Origin: Bacteroides sp. M10
GTDB lineage: Bacteria > Bacteroidota > Bacteroidia > Bacteroidales > Bacteroidaceae
Assembly (NCBI RefSeq): GCF_014334015.1
Contig: NZ_CP060488.1
Span: 2,624,501-2,688,500, forward strand
Length of the DNA: 64,000 bases
Direction: 5' to 3'
The notes beneath the pieces are model-generated. The model was not told the DNA's origin, ran no database searches, and saw only the letters and a program-made list of their open reading frames with translations. The translations under genes and the position numbers were made by a program. This document shows positions 9,226 through 17,917 of the stretch, piece after piece. Every line of letters starts with the position of its first letter. Positions within the stretch are counted from its first letter, which is position 1.

Positions 9226-11583
9226 ATGAAGAATTTAAATAATTGGTTATTAGTTTTATCTGTACTATCCTGCTTCGGATGTTCCTCTCCGGTCCATGAA
9301 GATGACAGGGGATGTGCTTTCGTTTCTGACAGTATTCAATATCGGGTTGAGTTTATGTCGGCGGGGTGCGTGCGGATTCTCTCTTTTCCCGAAGGTGATA
9401 CGCTGGTAACAAAAAGATTGGTGGTTGATTCGGAAAAGCCGGCTTTCAAAGATTATAAATGGGAAGATACGGGACAGAAGCTGCTCTTTCGCACCCGTGA
9501 ACTTTCCGTAGTTTTTGATAAGGCAGATGCGGCTTTCACTTTTCAGGAAACATCCACAGGTAAGTTATTACTAAAAGAGAAAGGGGATAGAAAGGCACGA
9601 AACTTCAAACGTTCGGTTGCCGGAGGTGAACAATGTCTCGAAGTCACTCAACGCTTTGTTCCTACCGAGGATGAGGCCATTTACGGACTGGGACAGTATC
9701 AGAATGGAATCATGAACTATCGGGGGAAATCCGTACTTCTGTTACAGGCCAATATGGATATTGTCAATCCGTTCCTTATTTCGACCAACGGATACGGTGT
9801 CTTATGGGATAATTATTCTTCTACGAAGTTTGAAGATACGAAGGAGGGCTACTCATTTACTTCCGAAGTAGGTGATGCTTCCGACTATTATTTTGTCTAT
9901 GGCAAGAATATGGACGAAGTCGTTGCCGGTTATCGGGAATTGACGGGGGACGTGCCGATGTTTGGAAAATGGGTGTATGGCTTCTGGCAGTCCAAAGAAC
10001 GTTATAAGTCGTTCGATGAATTGAAGGCAGTCGTTAAAGAATACCGTAAACGGGGAATTCCGTTGGATAACATTGTGCAGGATTGGGAATATTGGGGAGA
10101 CAAACCTCATTGGAACAGCCTGACTTTCCATCCGGCAAACTTTAATCATCCCCGTCAGGTTATTGATGAACTGCATCAACAGGACCATGTTCATTTTATG
10201 CTTTCCGTATGGCCCGGATTCGGACCGGAAACGGCTGTCTATCAGTCTTTGGATTCTATCGGTGCATTGTTTAGCGAACCTACATGGGCGGGTTATAAGG
10301 TTTTTGATGCCTATAATCCTGTTGCACGGGATATCTTCTGGCAATACCTCAAGAAAGGACTCTATGATATGGGCGTGGATGCCTGGTGGATGGATGCAAC
10401 GGAACCATCTTTCCGGGACGGATTCACACAGCTGAAGCAGGAAGAAAAGACCAAATCGGCAGGTAATACTTATCTGGGTAGCTTCCACCGTTATCTGAAC
10501 ACTTATTCTTTGGAAATGCTAAAGGACTTCTATCAACGCCTGCGCGCCGAGAGCGATCAGAAACGTATATTTATCCTAACTCGTTCCGCCTTTGCCTCGC
10601 AACAGCATTATGGTACAGCTGTATGGTCGGGTGACGTTTCGGCTTCATGGGAGAATATGCACAAACAACTGGTTGCCGGCTTAAACTTGTCTATGTCCGG
10701 TATTCCGTATTGGACTTCCGATACGGGAGGATTCTTCGTCACAGAACGGGATGCGAAATATCCCGACGGACTGAAAAGTAATGATTATAAGGAGTTGTAT
10801 TCCCGTTGGTTCCAGTTTAGCGCATTTACTCCTATCTTCCGTGCTCACGGTACGAACGTGCCGCGTGAAATTTGGCAATTTGGTGAAAAGGGGACATTAT
10901 CCTATGATAACCAGGTGAAGTATATCCATCTGCGCTACCGTCTGTTGCCTTACATTTACTCGACGTCTCATCAGGTAACCGCCAATAACTATACCATGTT
11001 GAGAGGTTTGGCAATGGATTTCACAACAGATACCCGGACTTTTGATATTGATAATGCCTATATGTTCGGTCCTTCCTTATTGGTGCGTCCGGTATTTCAT
11101 CCGCAATCGGAAGAAAAGAACATCGGTATTTATCTGCCGGAACACAGCGGTAAATATTGGTATGACTTCTGGACTGGAGAAGCTTTTGAAGGAGGAAGGG
11201 AACAAATGCAGACAAATGTCCTCGATATACTTCCGCTCTATGTGAAGGCAGGTTCTATCTTGCCTTTGGCAGAAGTAAAACAATATGCGATGGAATATCC
11301 CGATCGTGAATTGGAACTGCGTATCTATGGAGGAGCAGACGCTTCTTTTTTATGGTATGAGGATGAAGGTGATTCCTACCGCTATGAAGAGGGTGTATGT
11401 TCGAAAGTGCCGATGCAATGGAAAGATTCGGAACGGACATTGACTATTGGGCTGCGTGAGGGAACTTATCCCGGCATGCCGGAACAAATAAAAATGCATG
11501 TGAAATTATATCTGCCTGAAGGTGCAGCTCTTGATAGCAAAGAGTGCGTCTACACAGGTAGAGAAGTAAAAATAAAGTTTTAA
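9226..11583 (+). CDS. GH31 family alpha-glycosidase, lipoprotein
   Basis: 785 residues. Lipobox near residue 19 (VLSCFGC). A beta-sandwich N-terminal domain is followed by the GH31 barrel: LDNIVQDWEYWGD, DAWWMDATEPS with the nucleophile aspartate at about residue 390, AFASQQHYGTAVWSGD with the acid/base aspartate at about residue 470, and RAHGTNVPREIW. The C-terminus has GSILPL and RIYGGADASFLWYEDEGDSY, typical of the distal beta domains. GH31 members cleave alpha-glucosides, alpha-xylosides or alpha-galactosides; specificity is not decidable here. It begins 8 bp after the previous stop and ends 19 bp before the GH2 gene, so it is clearly co-transcribed. Probably acts in the periplasm on imported fragments. 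Confidence 0.93.
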   Translation: MKNLNNWLLVLSVLSCFGCSSPVHEDDRGCAFVSDSIQYRVEFMSAGCVRILSFPEGDTLVTKRLVVDSEKPAFKDYKWEDTGQKLLFRTRELSVVFDKADAAFTFQETSTGKLLLKEKGDRKARNFKRSVAGGEQCLEVTQRFVPTEDEAIYGLGQYQNGIMNYRGKSVLLLQANMDIVNPFLISTNGYGVLWDNYSSTKFEDTKEGYSFTSEVGDASDYYFVYGKNMDEVVAGYRELTGDVPMFGKWVYGFWQSKERYKSFDELKAVVKEYRKRGIPLDNIVQDWEYWGDKPHWNSLTFHPANFNHPRQVIDELHQQDHVHFMLSVWPGFGPETAVYQSLDSIGALFSEPTWAGYKVFDAYNPVARDIFWQYLKKGLYDMGVDAWWMDATEPSFRDGFTQLKQEEKTKSAGNTYLGSFHRYLNTYSLEMLKDFYQRLRAESDQKRIFILTRSAFASQQHYGTAVWSGDVSASWENMHKQLVAGLNLSMSGIPYWTSDTGGFFVTERDAKYPDGLKSNDYKELYSRWFQFSAFTPIFRAHGTNVPREIWQFGEKGTLSYDNQVKYIHLRYRLLPYIYSTSHQVTANNYTMLRGLAMDFTTDTRTFDIDNAYMFGPSLLVRPVFHPQSEEKNIGIYLPEHSGKYWYDFWTGEAFEGGREQMQTNVLDILPLYVKAGSILPLAEVKQYAMEYPDRELELRIYGGADASFLWYEDEGDSYRYEEGVCSKVPMQWKDSERTLTIGLREGTYPGMPEQIKMHVKLYLPEGAALDSKECVYTGREVKIKF

Positions 11584-11602
11584 TTATAAGCATACATCGA
11601 TT

Positions 11603-14278
11603 ATGAAGAAGTTTCTCTATATTTTTATTCTATTGTTTGTTGTGGGATGGGCACAAGCGCAACAGCGCGTGGTGTACACAATCAATGACGGATGGAAATT
11701 TACAAAAGGATCTCCGTTTGAAGCGCAGCTGGCCGGCTGTGACGACTCTTCTTGGGAGACGGTCAATATACCTCACACATGGAATAATAAAGATGCAGAC
11801 GACGAAACTCCGGGGTTTTATCGGGGGCCGGCTTGGTACCGGAAACAATTGTTTGTAGATAAAAGCCAGGAGGGACGTCAGGCTGTGATCTATTTTGAAG
11901 GAGCCAATCAGGAAGTGCGATTCTATCTGAACGGTCAGTTTGTGGGAGAGCACAAAGGGGGGTATACCCGTTTCTGTTTTGACATCACTTCCCATTTGCG
12001 TTATGGACAGGAAAACCTGTTTGCCATTTATGTGAACAATGTCTATAACCCGAATATTCCTCCCTTATCTGCCGATTTTACTTTCTTTGGCGGTATCTAC
12101 CGGGATGTCTATTTGCAATTTATGAATCCGGTGCACATTGCAACGAATGATTATGCTTCATCAGGAGTTTATATCCGTACACCCGAAGTGAACAACTCCG
12201 CAGCCTCGGTAGAAATCACTACATTACTGACGAATAATACACTCCAACCTGCTGAAATCAGGGTGGAAAATGTAATCTGTGATGCGGATGGTAAGGAAGT
12301 GAAAAAGACTCATGCGGAAATAAAGCTGGCATCCGGTGAAACAAAGACGGACATCTCTAAAAAGATAAAAATAGATTCTCCCCGTTTGTGGGATATAGAC
12401 GATCCTTATCGGTATATGGTATATACGCGTATTCTTGATAAGAAAAAGGGGACTTTGCTGGATGAAGTGGTGAATCCGTTAGGCTTGCGCTGGTTCAAGT
12501 TTGATTCGGAAAAAGGCTTTTTCTTGAATGGCAAATGGCGTAAACTGATCGGAACTGCCCGGCATCAGGATTATTTTCAGAAAGGAAATGCCTTGCGCGA
12601 CGAGTTGCATGTACAGGATGTATTGCTGTTGAAAGAGATGGGAGGGAACTTCCTACGTGTGTCACATTATCCCCAAGATCCTGTAATCATGGAAATGTGT
12701 GATAAACTGGGTATTGTGACTTCAGTTGAAATCCCCGTTGTCAATGCTGTTACGGAAACCGAAGAGTTTTTGCAGAACTCCGTTGAGATGGCTAAAGAAA
12801 TGGTGCGTCAGGACTTCAACCGCCCTTCTGTTATGATTTGGGGCTATATGAATGAGATTTTCCTGCGTCGCCCTTATACCGAAGGCAAACAATTGGAAGA
12901 TTACTACCGCTTTACTGAAAAAGTAGCCCGTGCCTTGGAGGCGACCATCCGCGAGGAAGATCCTTCCAGATATACCATGATGGCTTATCATAATATGCCT
13001 CAATATTACGAAGACGCCCATCTGACCGAAATCCCGATGATTCAGGGATGGAACCTGTATCAAGGCTGGTATGAACCGGATATTAATGAGTTTCAACGTT
13101 TGCTTGATCGTGCTCATAAGGTATACAAAGGAAAAGTACTGATGGTTACGGAATATGGGCCGGGAGTAGATCCGGGACTTCATTCCTACCAGCCGGAACG
13201 TTTCGACTTCTCACAGGAATACGGTTTGGTGTATCATAAACATTATCTCCGTGAAATGATGAAACGTCCGTTTATAGCCGGTTCCAGTCTGTGGAATCTG
13301 AATGATTTTTATTCCGAATCCCGTGTAGATGCTGTTCCTCATGTAAACAATAAAGGAGTTGTCGGATTAGACAGGGAGAAGAAAGATGTCTATTGGTTTT
13401 ATAAGACAGCTTTGTCACGTCGTCCGATACTTGTTATAGGTAATCGGGAGTGGAAAAGCCGTGGGGGAGTGGTGAATACTGCACAGAAAGAATGTATTCA
13501 GTCTGTCCCTGTATTCTCTAATGCGGAAGAAGTAGAGCTGTTTGTGAACAATAAAAGTCTGGGAAAGAAAAAGGTAGAAGATAATTATGCCTTGTTCGAC
13601 GTACCGTTCGTTGGTGGAGAGAATCTCTTGGAAGCAGTTGCCGTGGCTGGTGATAGCAAATTGCGGGATATGCTCCGGATTCAGTTCCAGTTGGTAGGCT
13701 CGCAGTTGAAAGACGAAGCAATTCCATTTACGGAAATAAATGTAATGTTGGGTTCTCCGAGATATTTTGAAGACCGTACAGCAAATGTAGCATGGATTCC
13801 CGAGCAGGAGTATAAGCCCGGTAGCTGGGGATTTGTAGGCGGAACTTCTTATCGCCGTAAAACAGGATTTGGCAGTATGCTTGGTTCGGATATTGATATT
13901 TATGGAACAGATATGAATCCAATCTTCCAGACTCAACGTGCTGGAATAAAATCTTTTAAAGCTGATGTACCGAATGGAGAATATTCCGTATATTTGTACT
14001 GGGCAGAGTTGGAGTCGGACAAAGAGAGGGAAGCGTTGGTTTATAATCTGGGAGCTGACTCGGAACAGACGTTTGCCGGAAACCGTAGCTTCGGAATTTC
14101 AATGAATGGAACGACTGTTTTGGATGATTTCAACATAGCTCGTGATTACGGATATGCCTGTGCTGTTATCAAGAAGTTTGTAGTAACGGTGAAGGATGGA
14201 AAAGGATTGAGTGTTGACTTCCATAAAAAAGAAGGAGAACCTATTCTGAACGCTATCCGTATTTATAGAAACTATTAA
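11603..14278 (+). CDS. GH2 family beta-glycosidase with C-terminal malectin-like domain
   Basis: 891 residues with signal peptide (FVVGWAQAQ). Domain order: GH2 sugar-binding jelly roll (~20-180, with GFYRGPAWYRK and FEGANQEVRFYLNG), Ig-like domain (~190-290), TIM barrel (~300-610). The acid/base is glutamate ~418 in MIWGYMNEIF and the nucleophile glutamate ~517 in MVTEYGPG. After a GH2-type beta domain (AEEVELFVNNKSLGKK) comes a ~180-residue C-terminal module from ~712 (NVMLGSPRYFEDRTA... DVPNGEYSVYLYWAE), which resembles malectin or CBM-type carbohydrate-binding domains. Likely a beta-galactosidase, beta-glucuronidase or related activity; this cannot be fixed from sequence. Same operon as the GH31 gene. 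Confidence 0.93.
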   Translation: MKKFLYIFILLFVVGWAQAQQRVVYTINDGWKFTKGSPFEAQLAGCDDSSWETVNIPHTWNNKDADDETPGFYRGPAWYRKQLFVDKSQEGRQAVIYFEGANQEVRFYLNGQFVGEHKGGYTRFCFDITSHLRYGQENLFAIYVNNVYNPNIPPLSADFTFFGGIYRDVYLQFMNPVHIATNDYASSGVYIRTPEVNNSAASVEITTLLTNNTLQPAEIRVENVICDADGKEVKKTHAEIKLASGETKTDISKKIKIDSPRLWDIDDPYRYMVYTRILDKKKGTLLDEVVNPLGLRWFKFDSEKGFFLNGKWRKLIGTARHQDYFQKGNALRDELHVQDVLLLKEMGGNFLRVSHYPQDPVIMEMCDKLGIVTSVEIPVVNAVTETEEFLQNSVEMAKEMVRQDFNRPSVMIWGYMNEIFLRRPYTEGKQLEDYYRFTEKVARALEATIREEDPSRYTMMAYHNMPQYYEDAHLTEIPMIQGWNLYQGWYEPDINEFQRLLDRAHKVYKGKVLMVTEYGPGVDPGLHSYQPERFDFSQEYGLVYHKHYLREMMKRPFIAGSSLWNLNDFYSESRVDAVPHVNNKGVVGLDREKKDVYWFYKTALSRRPILVIGNREWKSRGGVVNTAQKECIQSVPVFSNAEEVELFVNNKSLGKKKVEDNYALFDVPFVGGENLLEAVAVAGDSKLRDMLRIQFQLVGSQLKDEAIPFTEINVMLGSPRYFEDRTANVAWIPEQEYKPGSWGFVGGTSYRRKTGFGSMLGSDIDIYGTDMNPIFQTQRAGIKSFKADVPNGEYSVYLYWAELESDKEREALVYNLGADSEQTFAGNRSFGISMNGTTVLDDFNIARDYGYACAVIKKFVVTVKDGKGLSVDFHKKEGEPILNAIRIYRNY

Positions 14279-14295
14279 TCATAAACACTGTCAAT

Positions 14296-15093
14296 ATGCT
14301 TAGGTCTATTTATTTACTGTCTTTTCTCCTCCTGCAATCCTTATTTGCTTTTGCCGGGAATGTAAAGGAGAGTGTTCCGTCCTCTTTTGATTTGTATGTA
14401 TGCATCGGACAATCTAACATGGCGGGGCGTGCAACATTAACTCAGGAAGTCATGGATACCCTCCAAAATGTGTATCTATTGAATGATAAGGGGAATTTTG
14501 AACCGGCAGTAAATCCTCTCAATCGTTATTCTACAGTTCGGAAAGATTTGTCAATGCAGCGTTTAGGACCGGCTTATGGCTTTGCTAAAGAGATGGTCCG
14601 GCAAACGAAACGTCCTGTCGGACTGGTGGTAAATGCCCGTGGAGGCTCGTCCATCAACTCCTGGCTAAAAGGGAGCAAAGACGGATATTATGAAGAAGCT
14701 CTTTCCCGGATTCGGGTTGCGATGAAGCAGGGAGGTGTTTTGAAAGCAATCCTTTGGCATCAGGGAGAAGCCGATTGTTCGAATCCGGAAGCGTATAAAC
14801 AGAAACTGATTTCTTTGGTAAAAGACCTGCGGGAGGATCTGGACATGCCGGATTTACCGGTTGTTGTAGGACAGATTTCACAATGGAACTGGACGAAAAG
14901 AGAAGCAGGTACAGTCCCCTTTAATCAGATGATTAAAAAAGTTTCTTCATTTATTCCCTATTCCGATTGGGTATCATCGAAAGGATTGGGATGGTATAAA
15001 GATGAGAAGGACCCTCATTTTAATACGGAAGCACAACTGTTATTAGGAAAACGTTATGCGAAAAAGGTCTTGAAATTCTATAAACATCAATAG
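14296..15093 (+). CDS. SGNH/SASA-type carbohydrate acetylesterase
   Basis: 265 residues with signal peptide (LLLQSLFAFAG). Block I is YVCIGQSNMAGR with the catalytic serine at about residue 40; NARGGSSINSWL and ILWHQGEADCS follow; the catalytic pair is D239-P-H241 in DEKDPHFN. This is the sialate O-acetylesterase (SASA, DUF303) type, used in PULs to strip acetyl groups from plant or host glycans before glycosidases act. It is the last gene of the operon, 17 bp after GH2 and just before a strong terminator. Presence of an esterase suggests that the unknown substrate of this PUL is O-acetylated. Family assignment is firm, the substrate is not known. Confidence 0.88.
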   Translation: MLRSIYLLSFLLLQSLFAFAGNVKESVPSSFDLYVCIGQSNMAGRATLTQEVMDTLQNVYLLNDKGNFEPAVNPLNRYSTVRKDLSMQRLGPAYGFAKEMVRQTKRPVGLVVNARGGSSINSWLKGSKDGYYEEALSRIRVAMKQGGVLKAILWHQGEADCSNPEAYKQKLISLVKDLREDLDMPDLPVVVGQISQWNWTKREAGTVPFNQMIKKVSSFIPYSDWVSSKGLGWYKDEKDPHFNTEAQLLLGKRYAKKVLKFYKHQ

Positions 15094-15116
15094 AATATCC
15101 TTTTTCGAAAGAACAT

Positions 15117-15153
15117 AAAAGCCGGCTGATTCATAAGGAATCAGCCGGCTTTT
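15117..15153 (+). terminator. intrinsic terminator of the first PUL
   Basis: AAAAGCCGGCTGATTC (15117-15132) pairs without mismatch with GAATCAGCCGGCTTTT (15138-15153) around ATAAG. GC-rich stem flanked by A and T runs, so it can act in both directions; it lies 23 bp after the acetylesterase stop. Confidence 0.92.
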
Positions 15154-15179
15154 GTATGGTGAATAACTAAATACTGCCT

Positions 15180-15288
15180 TGTTGATAGAAAATGATTATA
15201 TATAGTTAATTGTCTTATTCTGAATAAATTAACCTGTTAATAACTTTGTTAATATCCTTGTTGATAACTGAAATGAGGTTGTGAATAA
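15180..15288 (+). repeat. AT-rich stretch with DnaA-box-like iterons
   Basis: Three copies of TGTTRATAW at exact 12-bp spacing (15235-15243, 15247-15255, 15259-15267), a further TGTTGATAG at 15180-15188, and TGTGAATAA at 15280-15288, which fits the general DnaA box TGTGNATAA. The sequence between 15189 and 15234 is almost only A and T. The whole lies in a gene-free spacer between two terminators. Function is not proven; it may be a DnaA-binding cluster or chance in AT-rich DNA. Confidence 0.45.
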
Positions 15289-15310
15289 AACCAGTAAAGA
15301 AGAGTCGTCA

Positions 15311-15345
15311 TAAAAAAGAAGAACCGCATTTCTGCGATTCTTCTT
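15311..15345 (-). terminator. terminator downstream of tRNA-Met
   Basis: Read on the - strand, AAGAAGAATCGCA (15345-15333) pairs with TGCGGTTCTTCTT (15328-15316) with one mismatch and loop GAAA, followed by a T-run (15317-15311). It lies 9 bp beyond the tRNA 3' end and is well placed to end its transcript. Confidence 0.82.
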
Positions 15346-15353
15346 TTCTTTAG

Positions 15354-15426
<73 letters not shown>

Positions 15427-15440
15427 ATGTTTAACGGGTG

Positions 15441-15471
15441 CAAAGGTACGGCTTTTTTTGAAACAAACAAA
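15441..15471 (-). promoter_or_regulatory. promoter of the initiator tRNA
   Basis: On the - strand a -7 box TACCTTTG (15448-15441) and a -33 box TTTG (15471-15468) are separated by 19 bp, matching the Bacteroides primary sigma consensus TTTG-N19-21-TAnnTTTG. The tRNA begins 15 bp downstream. Confidence 0.8.
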
Positions 15472-15597
15472 TAATTAGCAGAATATTTTTCAGATAAATC
15501 ATCACTTTTTTCTTATTTGGTTGAGAATGAGTGAAATAATGATGAAACTTTTTCTTAGCACCTATTAATATACAAATGTTAATATTCTCTCTATTTT

Positions 15598-15629
15598 CTT
15601 GTATGGTCTAAAGAAAAGAATTACTTTTG
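15598..15629 (+). promoter_or_regulatory. promoter of the TetR-fabG-RluA operon
   Basis: -7 box TACTTTTG at 15622-15629 matches TAnnTTTG exactly; CTTG at 15598-15601 serves as the -33 box with a 20-bp spacer. The TetR start codon is 35 bp downstream. Confidence 0.72.
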
Positions 15630-15663
15630 CTCAAAATATTCAGCAATGTGCAATTTGTAACCT

Positions 15664-16254
15664 ATGACCGTATCCAAGACAAAAGCCAAATTAGTAGATG
15701 TAGCCCGTCAGCTTTTTGCGAAGATGGGAGTAGAAAACACAACTATGAATGATATCGCTCTTGCTTCTAAAAAAGGTAGACGAACGCTCTATACTTATTT
15801 TAAAAGTAAGGATGAAATTTATTTGGCTGTTGTGGAATCGGAATTGGATATTCTGTCGGATATGATGAAGCGGGTAGCCGAGAAAAATATCTCACCGGAC
15901 GAGAAATTGTTGGAGATGATATATACCCGGTTGGACGCAGTAAAAGAGGTCGTCTATCGAAACGGAACACTGCGTGCTTATTTCTTCCGTGATATATGGC
16001 GGGTGGAGAAAGTTCGCAAGAAGTTTGATGCAAAGGAAGTCCAGCTCTTTAAAGCAGTTCTTCTGGAAGGACAGGCAAAAGGAGTCTTCCATATTGATGA
16101 TGTGGAGATGACTGCCGACTTGATACATTATTGTGTGAAAGGAATTGAAGTTCCTTATATTCGTGGGCATATAGGTGCACATCTGGATGAAGATACAAGA
16201 AATAGATATGTGACCAACATTGTGTTTGGCGCACTGCATAGAACAGAAATTTAA
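15664..16254 (+). CDS. TetR/AcrR-family transcriptional regulator
   Basis: 196 residues. The N-terminal ~55 residues are a TetR helix-turn-helix: VDVARQLFAKMGVENTTMNDIALASKKGRRTLYTYFKSKDEIYLAVV, with the recognition helix region around GRRTLYTYFKSK. The rest is all-helical ligand-binding and dimerisation domain, with IHYCVKGIEVPYIRGHIG near the end. The gene is 16 bp upstream of a fabG-like reductase and 2.3 kb from unrelated PULs, so it probably controls its own operon, perhaps in answer to a fatty-acid-like or acyl-CoA ligand; the ligand is inference. Length is normal for the family. Confidence 0.92.
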   Translation: MTVSKTKAKLVDVARQLFAKMGVENTTMNDIALASKKGRRTLYTYFKSKDEIYLAVVESELDILSDMMKRVAEKNISPDEKLLEMIYTRLDAVKEVVYRNGTLRAYFFRDIWRVEKVRKKFDAKEVQLFKAVLLEGQAKGVFHIDDVEMTADLIHYCVKGIEVPYIRGHIGAHLDEDTRNRYVTNIVFGALHRTEI

Positions 16255-16270
16255 TTAAATAACTTTTAGT

Positions 16271-17017
16271 ATGGGATTATTAGACGGAAAAACAGCCATT
16301 GTAACCGGTGCTGCTCGTGGTATTGGTAAGGCTATCGCTCTTAAGTTTGCTGCCGAAGGTGCAAACATCGCATTTACTGACCTTGTCATTGACGAAAATG
16401 CAGAAAATACAGCAAAGGAACTTGAAGCAATGGGCGTGAAAGCCAAAGGCTATGCATCTAACGCTGCTAACTTTGAAGATACTGCAAAGGTCGTAGAAGA
16501 AATCCACAAGGACTTCGGACGGATCGATATATTGGTAAACAATGCCGGTATCACTCGTGACGGTTTGATGATGCGTATGAGCGAACAGCAATGGGATATG
16601 GTGATTAACGTGAACCTGAAGTCAGCGTTTAACTTCATTCATGCTTGTACACCTATCATGATGCGTCAAAAAGCTGGTAGTGTTATCAATATGGCATCTG
16701 TTGTAGGTGTTCACGGAAATGCAGGACAGGCTAACTATGCTGCTTCCAAAGCAGGTATGATTGCATTGGCTAAGTCTATCGCACAGGAGTTGGGCTCTCG
16801 TGGCATCCGTGCTAACGCCATCGCTCCGGGATTCATCCTGACAGACATGACGGCTGCTCTTTCTGACGAAGTAAGAGCTGAATGGGCAAAGAAAATACCT
16901 TTGCGTCGTGGTGGTACTCCTGAAGATGTGGCAAACATCGCTACCTTCCTGGCTTCTGATATGTCATCTTATGTGTCAGGTCAGGTGATTCAGGTAGATG
17001 GTGGTATGAATATGTAA
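16271..17017 (+). CDS. fabG: 3-oxoacyl-[ACP] reductase, short-chain dehydrogenase
   Basis: 248 residues, the usual FabG length. Rossmann NADP-binding motif TGAARGIGKA (residues ~12-21), NNAG, and the catalytic set S143 (NMASVVG), Y156 and K160 (YAASK) are all present. The C-terminus SSYVSGQVIQVDGGMNM is the classic FabG ending. It reduces 3-oxoacyl-ACP to 3-hydroxyacyl-ACP in type II fatty acid synthesis in the cytosol. It lies between a TetR regulator and an RluA-type gene, 9 bp from the latter. Other SDR substrates are possible, but the match to FabG is strong throughout. Confidence 0.93.
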   Translation: MGLLDGKTAIVTGAARGIGKAIALKFAAEGANIAFTDLVIDENAENTAKELEAMGVKAKGYASNAANFEDTAKVVEEIHKDFGRIDILVNNAGITRDGLMMRMSEQQWDMVINVNLKSAFNFIHACTPIMMRQKAGSVINMASVVGVHGNAGQANYAASKAGMIALAKSIAQELGSRGIRANAIAPGFILTDMTAALSDEVRAEWAKKIPLRRGGTPEDVANIATFLASDMSSYVSGQVIQVDGGMNM

Positions 17018-17026
17018 TCGAACAGA

Positions 17027-17698
17027 ATGACTGTTGTATACGAAGACAACCATATCATTGTAGTCAACAAGACCGCTTCCGAGATTGTCCAGGCAGACAA
17101 GACGGGGGATACACCGCTTTCGGAGACTGTGAAACAGTATCTGAAAGAGAAGTATCAGAAACCCGGAAATGTTTTCCTCGGTGTGACACACCGGTTGGAC
17201 CGCCCCGTAAGCGGTCTTGTTATTTTTGCCAAAACGGGTAAGGCACTTACACGGCTCAACGAGATGTTTCGCACCAGTGAGGTGAAAAAGACTTATTGGG
17301 CGGTTGTGAAAAATGCTCCGCAAGAACCGGAAGGTGAACTGGTACATTTTCTTGTACGTAATGAAAAGCAGAATAAAAGTTATGCATACGACAAGGAAGT
17401 GCCAAACAGCAAGAAAGCGATCTTGCATTACCGGTTGATCGGTCATTCGGAGAATTACTATTTGCTCGAAGTCGATTTAAAAACCGGACGTCATCATCAG
17501 ATTCGTTGTCAGCTGGCAAAAATGGGATGCCCTATCAAAGGGGATTTGAAATACGGTTCTCCACGCTCCAATCCGGATGGGAGCATTTGTCTGCATGCCC
17601 GGAGAGTACGGTTCACACATCCTGTCTCAAAAGAACTGATAGAGCTTGAAGCTCCTCTTCCCGAAGGGAATTTATGGAAAGGATTCGCCATAGATTAA
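17027..17698 (+). CDS. RluA-family rRNA/tRNA pseudouridine synthase
   Basis: 223 residues. The active-site block VTHRLDRPVSGLVIFAKT carries the catalytic aspartate at residue 58, with GRHHQIRCQLAKMGCPIKGDLKYG as the family's second signature (RHHQIR...G.PI.GD..YG). There is no N-terminal S4 domain, so it belongs to the short RluA/TruC-like subgroup that modifies a uridine in 23S rRNA or tRNA. It is likely the third gene of the TetR-fabG transcript (9-bp gap). The exact target base cannot be told. Confidence 0.93.
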   Translation: MTVVYEDNHIIVVNKTASEIVQADKTGDTPLSETVKQYLKEKYQKPGNVFLGVTHRLDRPVSGLVIFAKTGKALTRLNEMFRTSEVKKTYWAVVKNAPQEPEGELVHFLVRNEKQNKSYAYDKEVPNSKKAILHYRLIGHSENYYLLEVDLKTGRHHQIRCQLAKMGCPIKGDLKYGSPRSNPDGSICLHARRVRFTHPVSKELIELEAPLPEGNLWKGFAID

Positions 17699-17770
17699 CA
17701 CGAATTTCCACAGACTCATCTATTATGTTATTTAATAGACGGTATGTAGTTTATCTGTGGAAAATCGTGT
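17698..17770. repeat. long inverted repeat, REP-like hairpin
   Basis: Left arm 17698-17714 (ACACGAATTTCCACAGA) and right arm 17754-17770 (TCTGTGGAAAATCGTGT) pair over 17 positions with one mismatch. An inner stem TCTATTA/TAATAGA lies in the loop, so the whole folds as an extended cruciform-like hairpin. The left arm overlaps the last base of the RluA-type stop codon (17698). Related cacgaatttccacag sequences recur in Bacteroides genomes as far as I remember; no other copy is seen in this window. Confidence 0.65.
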
Positions 17771-17839
17771 AAATCTGTGGTCGGAACTTGCCAAAAGAGT
17801 AAACTTGCCTGCCATTTTTCTTGTAAACTCTAGCGACAG

Positions 17840-17870
17840 TTAGTTAATTCCTAAATAGGTAGTATATTTG
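17840..17870 (+). promoter_or_regulatory. promoter of the lone GH92 gene
   Basis: -7 box TATATTTG (17863-17870) matches TAnnTTTG exactly; TTAG at 17840-17843 lies 19 bp upstream as a weak -33 box. Start codon is 48 bp downstream. A direct repeat AACTTGCC at 17785-17792 and 17802-17809 lies further upstream and may be an operator. Confidence 0.7.
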
Positions 17871-17917
17871 CATCATTCGCTAACTATAATTTTCAATCAT
17901 ACCAAAGAAAAATACGA

